A DNA stretch of 64,000 nt from Phoronis australis. Taxonomy: Eukaryota > Phoronida > Phoronidae. Below are positions 15,001-26,100 of this stretch, piece by piece. The position numbers and the translations under genes were made by a program. Within the stretch, counting starts at the first letter, position 1. The number at the start of each line of letters is the position of its first letter. A model generated the notes under the pieces. That model worked only from the letters and a program-made list of their open reading frames with translations. It had not been told where the DNA came from and did no database searches. The stretch spans positions 100,819-164,818 of the forward strand of contig NMRA01000041.1 of assembly GCA_002633005.1 (NCBI GenBank). Direction: 5' to 3'.

Positions 15001-18000
15001 TAAGTTAGGCACAACAGCAATGTTGATAAATTAAAACTGCAGAGAAGTGACGAACATTTTTCAGACACTGCTTAGCTGACTCTCTCACTTGCAACTTTCG
15101 CATGCTCCACAGAACGAGCACTTCTCACTCAACAGCTGCACTCTTTGTTCAAACTGAGGGCAAATTCAACTGTAGAAAACAAAAAACCTGTCACTTCAAA
15201 CATATTTTAAGTTTATAACTGAAAATCCAAAACCAACTACAGCAGGATGAGATGCAGTTTTAATTATTCTCAATCTTGGCACACCAGTCACCAGCTCTGG
15301 TGAGAAATACTCGATATCAGCACTGGAGCTGTATGACTGGTTGTGTTTGGAGCTAAAACTAAAAAAAAAATGTTTTTCTCTGCAATTAAGATTTGTGGGT
15401 AACACAGTCAATAACTTGTCATATCTTGGTTTGAACAAGCAGTTCTATGGGCCTATGTCCAGTTGCATGAAACAGTTCCAAATAGGAAATCAATCAAGTT
15501 TCCAAAATCATTCCTGAATTTGCATTGTTATTTAGTCACAGACATGATATATTTCAGTCATGTTACTTTCATTATGATCTCTTTGACTAATGGCATTTAT
15601 CTAATAATACAACAATAAACAAGAGTCGTTAGTTCAATGCAAATAAATTAGGAGAGTTGAATAAAAAATCCCTACTAATTTCCATTTATACTGAGAATTC
15701 AACATAGCATACACTCTTGATTAAATGTTGTATATAACTTAGTTGATTCCCTGGTTGGGACTGTTTTATGCAACCAAGCAATGGAAACCCAAAAGTTTTG
15801 CTTTAAAAATGACAAGAGCTAGCAGACTTGAAAGTAACGTTACTGAGCAATAGATAACATGCGGATCGAGCAATAACAATAAATACTTCTGAGCAACAGA
15901 CAACAAAAGAAATTCAACAATCTTTGTTAGGAGCTCACAATAGATTCATGCACTCACCCTGGGTTTATCGCCTTTGGTATCTGTCCAGTATTTGTGGAAC
16001 TTGACAATGTTGGCGTGCTCCAACTGGATCAGGTTGTCAAACACTTGCTTGATCTTGTCCTGAAGAAAAATATTTAATTAAACCACAGGAAGATGTTGTG
16101 CCAATAGAAAAATGTTAACTTCAAACCAGTAGATCATAGCCTCGGAAGCAGAACGTGAACTCCATCTATAAATTAATAAAATAATGAAAAAGCTAACTCA
16201 CTGTATTAAAAAATCTAAAGTTTTTAACCAAAGCACAATGTTCAGTATGAACACTGGTTTTCCATCATGCATGACTATATACATAGATTTCTAATGCAAG
16301 CCCAACTCACCCAAGGAACACAGACCTAGCCTCTGGTGAGTTGTGTCACCGTATTACTTATCCACCATTACTGGTGGTTGCATTTCAAACTTACAAAAAA
16401 CTACGGGTGGTAGGCTGAAGAAATAAATGAAAAATATGGGTGGTGGGTGCGAAAAATAGGTGCCTTCCCCCCTCCCATACAGATTTTACTGGAACAACCC
16501 TAACTGCACCACTTCACCCCTTCACAGATTATCCATTCCCCATCACTCTCCCAAGCAGACTGTTTTTCAAAGGGACTATTGAATTTCGTATTTTGATTAT
16601 AGCCAAAAGTCTGAAATCTGACTACCAATAGCCAACAGTTGATTTTTGTATCTTGCATTTCTAGAAACGTTTTGTCTTCTGTCTAGTTCAGCGGATTTCA
16701 GATTTCTGTTTTTTGACTTCCAGTTGAAGACCGACGTTCTGACTTTCATCCTTAGCATGTTTGTGAGAAACAGGCTAAGCTATCCAACCAATGACTGATT
16801 TTAGCCAAGGTCATACGACAAAAAGCAAATACACTCCCCAAGAAACAGGCCCCAGATCTTACACCTGTTGTGCCTCATAAGTCAAAGAACTGCATCCCAT
16901 TCTAGCTTTTTCCACTACTACTCTCCACAACACTTTAGGCTCTTCTAACCACAACACCCAGATCCCTCTGCTGTACGTTACAGATTTTCTCAGAGAACCA
17001 AACATCCTCACAGATCACCCTCCCTTAACCACAACGCCCAGACCACTTACTTGTTGTGCCTTAAAGTTCTTTTTCTCTGAGAATTGCACCTCATTCCAGA
17101 CCACCTCCATGCCTTCCTCTGTGTCCATAGCCAAAAAGGCACAGTCGATACCTGGCACATCACGCTGGGTAACCTGTCAAGCAAAACAATTTTAAGATGG
17201 GTGGAAAATTTTAAAAACTTAGGCGCAAAACTACATGCTTGTGAGCTCTAACCCAGACAGTCTCTTGACCCCCAAACTATCTCAAAAAGCATAGGCTCAC
17301 AGGTCATGATCAACTATTACATCAACGAATGATTCATACATGTGAAACAGCTGACTTTTCAGTTGAACACTAGACAAAATAAATGGTTTATAAATAATTC
17401 ACAAAACCCAGATTGCACATACCCAGACACCCAACTTATGAGAGACAAGTCTTTAAGGATTAGTCTAGCCAATGCCATGGCGATAATTGGGAGGGACAGT
17501 TTTAATAGACAGTTTGGACGGCACAGCGAAGACAGAAAAAGACTTCTCGTTTCAGGACAACCTCGATGAAAACATTGACAATTTTAACATTTCTTATAAG
17601 CAAATTTCATTGAAATCTATAATTTATTGTTTTAATTCGACATAAGCCGAGATCGCAAACTATTACCATCTATTTTTACCATAAATGTGACACTGACAAT
17701 TAGCAAATGCTGGCTGCCATGTTTTACAGTTTGTGTTAACCCTAGCAAATGAACTCTGATGACACGTATTCACATAATACGCAGACAAACTTCAAAACAA
17801 ACATCACGTGACAACAACATGTGCTCGTCCAGAGATTTTTCTCATGTTGTGGAGTACAATCTTGCGCAGATTTGGACTTAACATGCTTTAATTTGTTGAA
17901 TTGAAACTATACTTTTACTCAAGAATTCAAGTTGATCTATTGGCGATCGCGAGGCAGCGAGGCATCAGTCAGTCGGTGAGTTTTCGCATTGGGATTTTCT

Positions 18001-19481
18001 GAAAAATGCTCGTAATTTAATAACAAAGTTTGATAGCAATGCACTGCAATGTTGTAGAAACTCTGTCATAAGTTACAGATGAGTCACAGAGCATAAATTT
18101 GATGAATTCTAGCTGACGATTTCACCCGTTTCGGAGACCGGGTTTGACCAATTTTGGGCTATAATAAGCACCCCTCTTCCTGAACTGAATTTTTTAAGCG
18201 TCCTGGGCGCTTATTAGTGTGAAAACAGTAACTTAAAATGTTTTGTTTTCACACTGGAAGATAGCATGGGTGATTTGAATCAGAATATGAATGCCAAAAG
18301 TCGATGCTGTCAATGAAACCATGCTCCATACATTTTAAGAAGATTACTGAAGTCCTGTTACTAATATTTTTAAAGCATCACCATTATTACTTGCATGGGC
18401 ATGCCTCAGAACCATCAACGGCATGGTTCAGAGAATAATTTTGTACAAGCTTAGAGCGAGTTCTAATTAAGAAAACAATTAATTATATGGCAGTGATTAG
18501 CACTGTTTTAAATTTTATTTCACATTTGATATTTTGACATTCACATTTACTTTTTAGGTTTGAATTAGTATTCTATTTAATGCATCAATACAGGTTTTCC
18601 TGATACTCTGGAGTTCCGAATAGTTGTAGAGACAGAATAATAGTATAGACTGGAAAACTTTTAGTAATAGTAGAGACTCTATTAATAGTATAGACCCAAC
18701 ATTTTTGCCACTAGAAAAGTAGAATAATAGTATAGACTGGAAATTGTCTGAAAAATTAATAATAGTATAGAATGGAATAATGGTATAGACGGCAAATTTA
18801 TGGAAATTTGAACATAGACTGGAATAGTAATAATATTGATTACAAATTTATGTAAAATCTAATAATGATATAAAAGGGAATAATAATGCAAAACAGCAAA
18901 TTCTAAGGGATGGTACAGACGGGAAATCTGGGCGTTATTCAGTGGGAGTAACTGGTTCTCAAATCAGGGACCCATCTATGATTTATCCGACCATTATCCA
19001 GTTTACCACATTGTGGCGAATGCGGAAACATGGTGTCCGATATTCAGATTCCGCCAAAATTTACTGGTTGTGTCTTTTAAGATCAGTCAGAGTACAACAA
19101 GAATTTAAAAGAACAACCCGTAAAAATATTCTCAGTGGCGGACTACGGGCAAAAACGACTGATACATTTAGGTTGCTCTAACTGGTTCTAGGGTTGCTTA
19201 AAGTACAAACACTGTTAAAGACAACAAATGTTCAAGTTAAGTTCACTCTTGTTACGAGAACAACGCAAAGAGAACTGCTTCTGAGCACCTGCTCCGCTTA
19301 AAAATAAAACACCATTAATCCAGGCCAGAACCGAATTGACCAAACCCACCTCCTCACGTCGCTTTTGCCAACGTCCGCAGGGGCTCTCTTCCAGAACTTC
19401 CGACTCGTCCTCCGACTCGTCAGCGCTGTCAGGTCGCGGAGATTTACTCTCCGCGTCACCAGCACTTTTGCTACTTGACAT
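3211..19481 (-). CDS. NRBP1: nuclear receptor-binding protein 1 (NRBP1/Madm family pseudokinase), complete, 14 coding exons
   Basis: The coding exons, in transcript order, are 19350-19481, 17051-17173, 15958-16059, 14639-14722, 14045-14085, 12890-12984, 9800-9880, 8479-8645, 8060-8192, 6957-7062, 5857-5907, 5166-5355, 3890-4009 and 3211-3306. All junctions are GT-AG and the phases join to one 506 aa frame (human NRBP1 is about 535 aa). The acidic N-terminus leads into ESPCGRWQKRREE, a family signature. A kinase-like fold follows, with the stretches ITEYMSSGSLKQFLKKTKK and SYLHSCDPPIIHGNLTCDT. The catalytic HRD Asp is replaced (HGN, residues 172-174) and DFG reads IGS (190-192), so it is a pseudokinase as in vertebrates. 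The C-terminus (FLEDV, NGIYPLTAF, TPEPADVE) is also family-typical. Known roles of the family are adaptor functions in trafficking, growth control and Elongin B/C ubiquitin ligase recruitment. It starts 644 bp from the divergent PPM1G. NRBP2 is a vertebrate duplicate, so this is probably the single pre-duplication gene. Confidence 0.97.
4861..4975 (+). repeat. 3' end of CTCF-motif interspersed repeat (terminal hairpin)
   Basis: Located in NRBP1 intron 12. The tail contains GCGGACGCCCAGACAGAGAT followed by an inverted repeat ATGCACCC...GGGTGCAT around an AT-rich loop. The same tail recurs at 7,857-7,891 and 40,147-40,273, which defines one family ending in a stem-loop. Only the 3' portion is recognisable here. 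Confidence 0.7.
6535..6605 (+). repeat. interspersed repeat with GTTATTCAG / CTGGTTCTCAAA / TATCCGACCATT blocks
   Basis: Located in NRBP1 intron 10. The same ordered blocks recur at 18,935-19,000 (plus), at 21,597-21,660 (minus) and, in part, at 21,840-21,900. It is a short dispersed repeat, probably a MITE or SINE fragment. I did not recognise a named family. Confidence 0.6.
7857..7893 (+). repeat. isolated terminal stem-loop of the CTCF-motif repeat
   Basis: The inverted repeat ATGCGTCCACATA / TATGTGGGCGCAT (one G-T type mismatch) is the same terminal hairpin seen at 40,214-40,273. It lies in NRBP1 intron 9. Little of the repeat body remains upstream. Confidence 0.65.
9332..9433. repeat. 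34 bp tandem repeat, three copies
   Basis: Three head-to-tail copies of a 34 bp unit beginning TCAAATACTTGACCTACTTA start at 9332, 9366 and 9400, inside NRBP1 intron 7. The first two copies are identical and the third differs by a few bases, so this is probably a recent slippage or duplication. Confidence 0.9.
10587..10986. mobile_element. ~400 bp MITE with TTAA target sites (piggyBac/Kolobok-like), duplicated left end
   Basis: The left end is TTAA-AAGGATACTAGACCCTG and the right end is ...AACAGAGTTTAGTAATATCC-TTTTAA. Read inward, both start AAGGATA(C/T)TA and reach a CTGTTTTG block, and both abut TTAA (10587-10590 and 10983-10986). The first 50 bp are tandemly duplicated (10587-10636, 10637-10686). 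It lies in NRBP1 intron 6 and has no coding capacity, so it is a non-autonomous element. The superfamily call rests only on the TTAA target site. Confidence 0.65.
12003..12030. repeat. (AAC)n microsatellite
   Basis: About nine uninterrupted AAC triplets in NRBP1 intron 6. Poly-Val or poly-Cys frames across it are artefacts of the repeat. Confidence 0.95.
12084..12329 (-). mobile_element. hAT-like MITE, copy 1 (~245 bp)
   Basis: Termini are CAGGGCTTGGAATGACC and, on the other strand, CAGGGCTTGGAATTTTC. Inverted ends beginning CAGGG fit hAT-type elements. Two more copies, in opposite orientation, are at 25,698-25,940 and 26,436-26,670. The interior is purine-rich (pyrimidine-rich in the other copies) and does not code. 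It lies in NRBP1 intron 6. Confidence 0.75.
13500..13960. repeat. probable dispersed repeat region with AGTGTGAACA motifs
   Basis: NRBP1 intron 5-6 region. Related blocks occur in both orientations (TGGAGTAACTTGCCCC near 13,717 and GGGCAAGTTATTG near 13,910), with AGTGTGAACA twice near the right side. This looks like a degraded inverted-repeat element. Its ends were not resolved. Confidence 0.35.
15451..15785. mobile_element. ~335 bp MITE with TGCATGAAACAG inverted ends
   Basis: The left end is CCAGTTGCATGAAACAGTTCC. The right end, read on the minus strand, is TTGGTTGCATAAAACAGTCCC, so these are imperfect terminal inverted repeats of about 20 bp. The interior contains GAGAATTCAAC, which recurs in a second, disrupted copy around 52.5-53.2 kb. 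It lies in NRBP1 intron 3 and does not code. Confidence 0.65.
18595..18935 (+). repeat. degenerate tandem array of ATAATAGTATAGACTGGAAA-like units
   Basis: Across about 330 bp the words ATAATAGTATAGAC, TGGAAA and AATAGTA recur at irregular spacing with many substitutions, so this is an old minisatellite. It lies in NRBP1 intron 1, and its promoter-facing edge is 415 bp downstream of the NRBP1 exon 1 donor. A dispersed-repeat fragment (18,936-19,000) follows directly. Confidence 0.7.
18936..19000 (+). repeat. interspersed repeat fragment (GTTATTCAGTG family)
   Basis: It has the same ordered blocks as the copy at 6,535 (GTTATTCAG, AACTGGTTCTCAAA, TTATCCGACCATTAT), inside NRBP1 intron 1. The good match over about 60 bp makes common origin likely. 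The family is not named. Confidence 0.6.
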
Positions 19482-20125
19482 GCCTCAAGACTACCGTCTT
19501 GAAAAGGAGTACCGCTCAAAATTGTTCTGTCTTGCGTTCCTAAAAATTGTTGTATTCCCGAGTATCTCTTCCCGAGTCGACCATCACAAGTGATTTGATT
19601 GGCTGAGATCTGGGTCAGACAGAGGGCAATAGAAACTGATAATTTAGGGGCAAAAATATTATTAGTTTTCTTTTTTATTTTCCTTTTTAAAAGTTTAAAA
19701 ATGATATTGAAGTATATTTTCCCCTATTTCGTATAATTTTTAAAGATTTTTAAATACCCAAATATACTTCACAATGGAGGATTTATTCTATCGAACTATT
19801 CGTTACAGTATATTTGTTTACTATTTTGTTGAGGCACATGATGTTCGAAGTATGTTTAAACATTTTCCATTAACTAACTATTGAGGCCCCCTCAATGACA
19901 AGAAGAAGTTGCCTAACTGGTGTCAGATACAACAGGCTAAGTGTCCGACTAACTATTTTGTAGATTATGCTCTTCATGGAGATTTAGCTATGCAAAACAT
20001 GACGGATATACACTATTGTTTGGTCACGTGGTTTGGACCAAGAACTTGAACCCACGTGTGCGAAATCGAAGTACGAATGGCAAGCTTCTCTCTCTAATTT
20101 ATCAAACAGTTTGTTTGTTACAGTG
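19482..20125. promoter_or_regulatory. divergent (bidirectional) promoter region between NRBP1 and PPM1G
   Basis: The 644 bp between the two start codons must contain both 5' UTRs and both transcription start regions, unless one gene has a distal 5' exon. I see no TATA box placed convincingly for either gene. Two palindromic E-boxes (CACGTG) lie at 20025-20030 and 20053-20058, within about 100 bp of the PPM1G start codon. CACGTG is the binding core of USF, MYC/MAX and MITF/TFE family factors. Start sites are not determined. Confidence 0.7.
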
Positions 20126-23100
20126 ATGGGTGGCTATTTAGACACACCCAAAACGGACAAAGAGTCTGAGGAATACAATGGTGAACAGTACAGTTATGGT
20201 GCTTCCTCAATGCAAGGATGGAGAATTTCACAGGAAGTGAGTGCTCGATGGATATGCCTTGGCAATGGGCATGGCATCGATATATTTTTCCGATTTTCTA
20301 CCAGCTTAGACAGTGACCATCGTCTCTAGCTGGCTCAAGAGACGATGGTCACTGTCTACTACCAGCTCTGCTAGTCAAATCAAACGAAACAGAATCCCAT
20401 TTAGTAGGATATATTAACCCTTTTGAAAAGCTTACATTTTACGATTGAAATAACATTTTCAGTTCACAGCTTCGTCTAAATTGACTATTGAGACATTGAG
20501 TAGTGTGTATTTATCAAGTTTTTGGTTAGCTATACAGTGTTGTAGGTAATTGTTTACAATATGACGACAATGACTTTGACATTTGATTTTGGTATCGTTG
20601 GATTCCTCGCACCGTCATCTTTCCAAATATATATGGATTGATCCCCTACCGCGTTTCCTCCATATTTTATCGTCGAATTTCAGTTCGCACTATTTCCCGG
20701 TGGACACCGCCATGTTAGCTCAACTCAAGATTACAGCAACACCTGCTGTTAATGAATGAAACAGCATCATTGATTCTGAATGGTGTTTGCCTGCGCGAGA
20801 TTCCAGCTAAAGTTTTCCTGACACAATATTGATGAACAAGTACAAGCATTTTACCTTTTCCATTTTTTTATAATTGTGACCATTTGACCATTTTTCAACG
20901 AAACTGTCTGAAGTGATACTCTTTTCATAAATTTGGACCTCAAAAACAACCTCCGCTGTTTTGACGGATTCTTGCTAGCAGATGCGTATATCAGGGTCAC
21001 CATAGGTTCGAATTCGAATCCTTGGTTCCGTAACTCGGGCAGGGGATAGACGGGTGTCGGTCAATTTGAACTTATGAAAAGGGACGATCTGCAAGTTGGT
21101 AGATTAGCTCAGTTTTTGACCGCCAGGTGACTCCTTCCATTCAACATGGCGGTATTACTACCGCGTACCAGGAAATGGTGCTAGAAGAAATTTCACGATA
21201 AAATACTAAGGGAACGGGGTAGGAGAAATTTCTGTGTATATTTGGAAAGATAACATTGCGAGGAATTGAACGATACCAAAATCTTATGTCTAAGTAATTG
21301 TCGTCATATTGTAAACAATTACCGTGTTGTGAAACATGCTTCTGGTGTATCGTATGTGAGCCTCTGTTAGCCACTCGCTTACGGGCAATTGCCTGTTAGC
21401 TAGTGGGTTTACAGTCCACAGATCGAGGGTCATGTATGATTCACCGGAAGCACGTTTCGCCGCAACAATGACCACCGTCTCTAGCTGGCAGTAGAGATTG
21501 TGAAGCTTCTATAGGCATTTCATACACCAGACGCTTTATGTCTCACATTGATAAAGCCTCAAAGTCACGTTGTTTTAAGTACCTTTTGCAGGTACTGGTC
21601 GGATAATATAGCGGTCCCTGATTTTGAGAGCCAGGCAATCACTGAATAACGGGCCCGTTATTAAGTGGATGAAACTGGTGCAAGCAGTACCAATTTGGGC
21701 ACCTAAGTGAAGAACTGCTCGAAAAAAGTTTGATTACAGGAGTATTAGTTCCAGTTGGAAGGAATTGAAAACATCGATGGCCTCCTATGGTGGGTAAAAG
21801 TGGCATAAACGCATCCCTCTTCAAAGTGGCTGCCGAGAACTAGTTTTCACTGAATTACGGCAATGTCTGTTATTCAGTGTTCAACTGGTTCCTGGTAGTC
21901 ATTTTGAAGAGGGATGCGTTTTCGCCACTTTTACCCTATGGTGGACCCTCTATGCGCTAAAGGTACTTATAGCAACGTGACTATTATGGTTTAATCAGTT
22001 AAGGCATAATTTACTGAAAAGCTTACGACGTATGAAAGGCCTATGGGATAGCCACCGTCTCTACTGCTAGTTGAGATGGTGGCACTCTCTATTCACCTGT
22101 TTGCTTTGTTGAAGTCCAAGTCACTCGTATGCGATCTTGAATTAAGCAAATTCCAAGTTCACGAACAGCGTCATCACCAAGTTGTAGTGGCCTTGACCTT
22201 AGGAGCGTAACACACAACCAAGAGCAGCAATTTCTTATTTATTCCTTTGTTAAGGAACTTTAAAAGTGTCTTGCAAATTATCTGTGAAATGATCCAAAAT
22301 TGACACGATTTTTAACTCATTGATAGTGTCTTATTTAATATTAAATTATAGTCAGATGCAATGTCAAAAATTTGATCTCAACGTGATTGTCTATATGTAG
22401 TTGCATAACAGTCATTAGACTAAGTATTGTGCAGTGAGCATTAAAAACAACTTTTTATTCCAGGATGCCCATAACTGCTGCCCTGATTTTGACCCCAAGA
22501 CCAACACATCATTGTTCGCTGTTTATGATGGACACGGTGGTAAGATTATGGGTCAAAGGTTACTCTAACAAGCCAGAAAAAAAAAGTTTCCAAAGGTTCA
22601 TTCATCTGCAGGTTGCCAATGCAACCTCAGATTTTGTTTGCCAACCTGGTAAAAATGCCCTGTTGTGCAACATTGCAACATGTACATGTATCCGAGTACA
22701 CAATCATAAATTGGAACCATTCGTCAAAAATTGGAAGGGTTTGGTTGTGACCATCTGTCTTGTTTGGGAAGCTTGTGCATAGTACCCCAAGAGAGGGAAA
22801 TGGGGGGAATCGGTCACCACTGATCATCCGAAGCACATTTCGCTTAAGTGAAAAGATGTTGAGTATGCCGGTGGACATTTCCTGAGTTCGTCAGCTTTTC
22901 ATTTCAGGGTCGGTTTCATGAAAGTGAATCGTGTCTTAATTTGGTCTTGCGCTCCAGTTTTCATTTCCATAAAAATAATTAAAATTCACTTAGAAAAGAA
23001 TAAAGTTTATGAGATTTGTACCCATAATTGTTACTGAGAAAAGTTGTCCAAATTATTTTCAGGCAATTGTGTGCTAATAATTGCATGACTAAACTTTTCA

Positions 23101-26100
23101 TGAAACAAACTCCAGGTATTTCATTTCCAGCTTTTGCCTATGAGGTTTGGTGACCTCAGTTGTCAACCGTAGAATTTTGCGAGGTTGCAAGTGACAAGTT
23201 GTACTAACTTTCCAGCCTTGATCTGAAGGATTGTGATTGTTGTAACACCCTTGTTAGTGCTATGCACTTTCAAAACAACGAATCTTCAAGCTAATATGAT
23301 GCGCGTAAGTTTTGCTTTACATGTTCTTACGTAGACCTAACTGTGTTAATGATTGTGCTTCCGGGTAATTGGTCTGTTTACAATTGCTGTTTCAGGGTCA
23401 GAGGTGGCAGAATACTGCGCTGTGCATCTCCCTAATTTCGTCAAGGGCACTGACCTGTACGGTCGAGGCCAGCTGGCGGAGGCCCTGGAACACTCATTTT
23501 TAGCATTTGACGAAAAGTTGCTTGAAGAACATGTGATCGCAGAAATGAAAGTCCTCCGTGGAGACGAAAATGACACAGAGGAAGAAGACGGTAAAATGAT
23601 TGTTGTTATGAATGACTTGATATTGTTTGTAGAAGGAATGGATTGTTCCAACAAACACAGTCTGATTATGCCCGCCATAGTTACTGTTGCAGAGTCCCAC
23701 AAGCACAAAGAAAATGGCAGAATTTCCCTCCAAGTTTGCGTGAAAAACAGATTCTTTTCAATGTGTTCCCGATATCATTTCCCTGAAACTGCTGTCATAA
23801 AACATCCGGCAAAAAAACAACTGCTATGTACACAGTGGTATATTGATGATTCCAAGTCTTTGAGTCCATTCATAGATTACTCAAAATGTTTGGTACGGGA
23901 TTACCTGCATAGTTGCTTTAAAGTAAGAAAATGTTTGTGAAAAGTGACAAAGTTGAATTTATTTGTCCTTTGTTACTCTGATGTATATTCCTGGGTGTAT
24001 ATTTTGTTTATTTGCTTTGATATCTCACAAGTCCTTCTTGTCCGTTCTCCATAAATAGTTGCAATGCATAGTAAGTGTTCTAAGCTCGTGCAAGACCATC
24101 TTTCTACTTTTGTTAGCATTGAATGCTTGTGGCACGGGTGACGCTTGTCATGTTTGTTCTTCCATGCCCTTTATGGCGGGAACAATAGCTTGATTGACAT
24201 GCAGAAATGTTCACCATGCATGTGCAGTCTCTTTTTGGAATCGCGTAAATTATTCATTTGATCCTATATTGACCCAAAAACTTGGGTGCCACTTCCAAAT
24301 TGATGGGCTGTTTTGGAAACGTGAATTCATTGTGTCAAAAACTTGGTTATATTTGTGTATTCTGCAATGTAATGCTAAAAAGTAAATGTTTTTAAGTTAA
24401 GCAACTAGTATGGATTTTGACCTGTCCATTTGACCTTTGTTGTAGCCAATGAAATGGATCTATTGGAAGAAGAGAGTGACATGCCCTTGGAACAGCTTAT
24501 GATGCGCTACGGTGGCGTCAAAAAAGTCTCCACCTCTGTCTGCCAGCCATCACCTGCACTTAAACCTAAAGTGTCACCTAAAAATGATGATACAAAGGGG
24601 AGTGATCCAGTTAAAGTGGACCTGGTTAGGGAACTCACTAACGGTCACACACAGACAGAGACTGGAGTATGTGGTGACTGTGTTAATTCAAATTCTGAGG
24701 AGAAGGATGGTGACAGTGACTCAACTGGAATAAGTAAAAGCCACACTGCTAAATGGAATGGCGGGTGCGGTGAAAAAGAAAGCCAGAATTGTGAGGGTGA
24801 AAATGGCACGGACTGTAAAGCAAGTGAACATGGCTGCGAAAACAATGTACCAGAGCGAACAAAAAGTAATGAGGGTGGTTTACATGGAGACAAAGCATCA
24901 ATGGCTACAGGTGAAAACTGCAAGGAGAAATCTCATTGCTGTAATCGGGATGAGGAAACACATAGTTCTGAGGTAATTAGGTAGAAGGAACCATTTACTG
25001 GTGTTGGTGCATAGCAGCGGGCTTTGTCACCAATGGCGACATTACAATTTTCCTGAAGTTCGAAGTTGTGCAAATAATTAGGCAAGAAGTCGTGGTTTCA
25101 CTGCAGTTACTGAAAGTGCGTGTAGAAGGCAATTAGGAAGTCTCTGGTCAATAGGCAAATCTGTTATTTTCTTAGCAATGTCAAAATTGCTAATATTCTG
25201 TGCAATCATATGCAAAAGTAATTGTGGGCGAATTGGCTCATTTAAATGTCTAGGCTTCCATAGGGAGGCAGATTTGCTGTTTGTCTTTGCATAAGAAGGC
25301 AGATTGGACATCTTACTAGCGTTTTCATTGTCAAAAAATGGTAGATCAGACATCTGTCTTCTGATCTGACCCAGTGTGGGTGCTATATGATATATGTTCT
25401 CGTACACAAAATCACGTATTTGTGAATATGTTGAGTTCAAGTTAGAGAATATGTGTTTTGGATTGTCCGAGTGTGATGTTATGCTCTCCAGAATGGCGAG
25501 CTGCGTCTCGTCAGTTTGTCTCGTGAACTTTTAGTGAAGAGTGTTTTCCATGTAGCCGTGACCCGCATGGGTGACAACTGTTGCTACCAAGGTGTTTAAA
25601 GTGATAATTGTGTGTCAAAGTGACTTGGGTGACCAAGCCAATGTGCTGAAGTACCTGTGGACAAAGGAGTTACTCACTCTCATATCTGACCTACTAACAC
25701 GGCTTGGAATTTTCCTGTTTTAAGAGGATTTCCTCATTTCTGGTTTCGATTTCCTCTCATTTGGTTTCCAGTTTCCTCTTTTTTGTCTCTTTTTTATCAT
25801 TATTTTGACTTCATTCATGCAAAAATATTTCTTGCAGTTAAATTTTACATCACAAAAAGTATTTATATCGCATCAGCTTATTTGTAGAATATGTCATCTG
25901 GAAAATTTTCCTCTTTTGTCATTGGTCATTCGAAGCCCTGACTTAGTTAGAGAGGGACTCCACCTGGTGTGTGTATTTATCACCAGTCACTCCATATTTT
26001 TGACATTAATTTGAAATACTTGAAAGTGTCAAAAATCAGTTTTAAGTAGTTTGTTTGGTGGCATGTGCTCTGCGCCGATTCTGTGTATTTCAGAGCTTCA

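Noticed and set aside
20990-21480. tRNA-like words (GGTTCGAAT, TTAGCTCAGT, GACTGTAAACCC)
   Set aside because: The A-box-like and B-box-like words are not at tRNA spacing or on one strand, and no cloverleaf can be drawn. They fall inside the foldback element.
23346-23708. 120-codon minus-strand frame opposite PPM1G exon 3
   Set aside because: It is the antisense shadow of a confirmed PP2C exon.
25078-25440. 120-codon minus-strand open frame in PPM1G intron 4
   Set aside because: No recognisable family, no splice or promoter context, and it contains a short internal repetition (SDLP/SNLP). Chance frame in intronic sequence is more likely.
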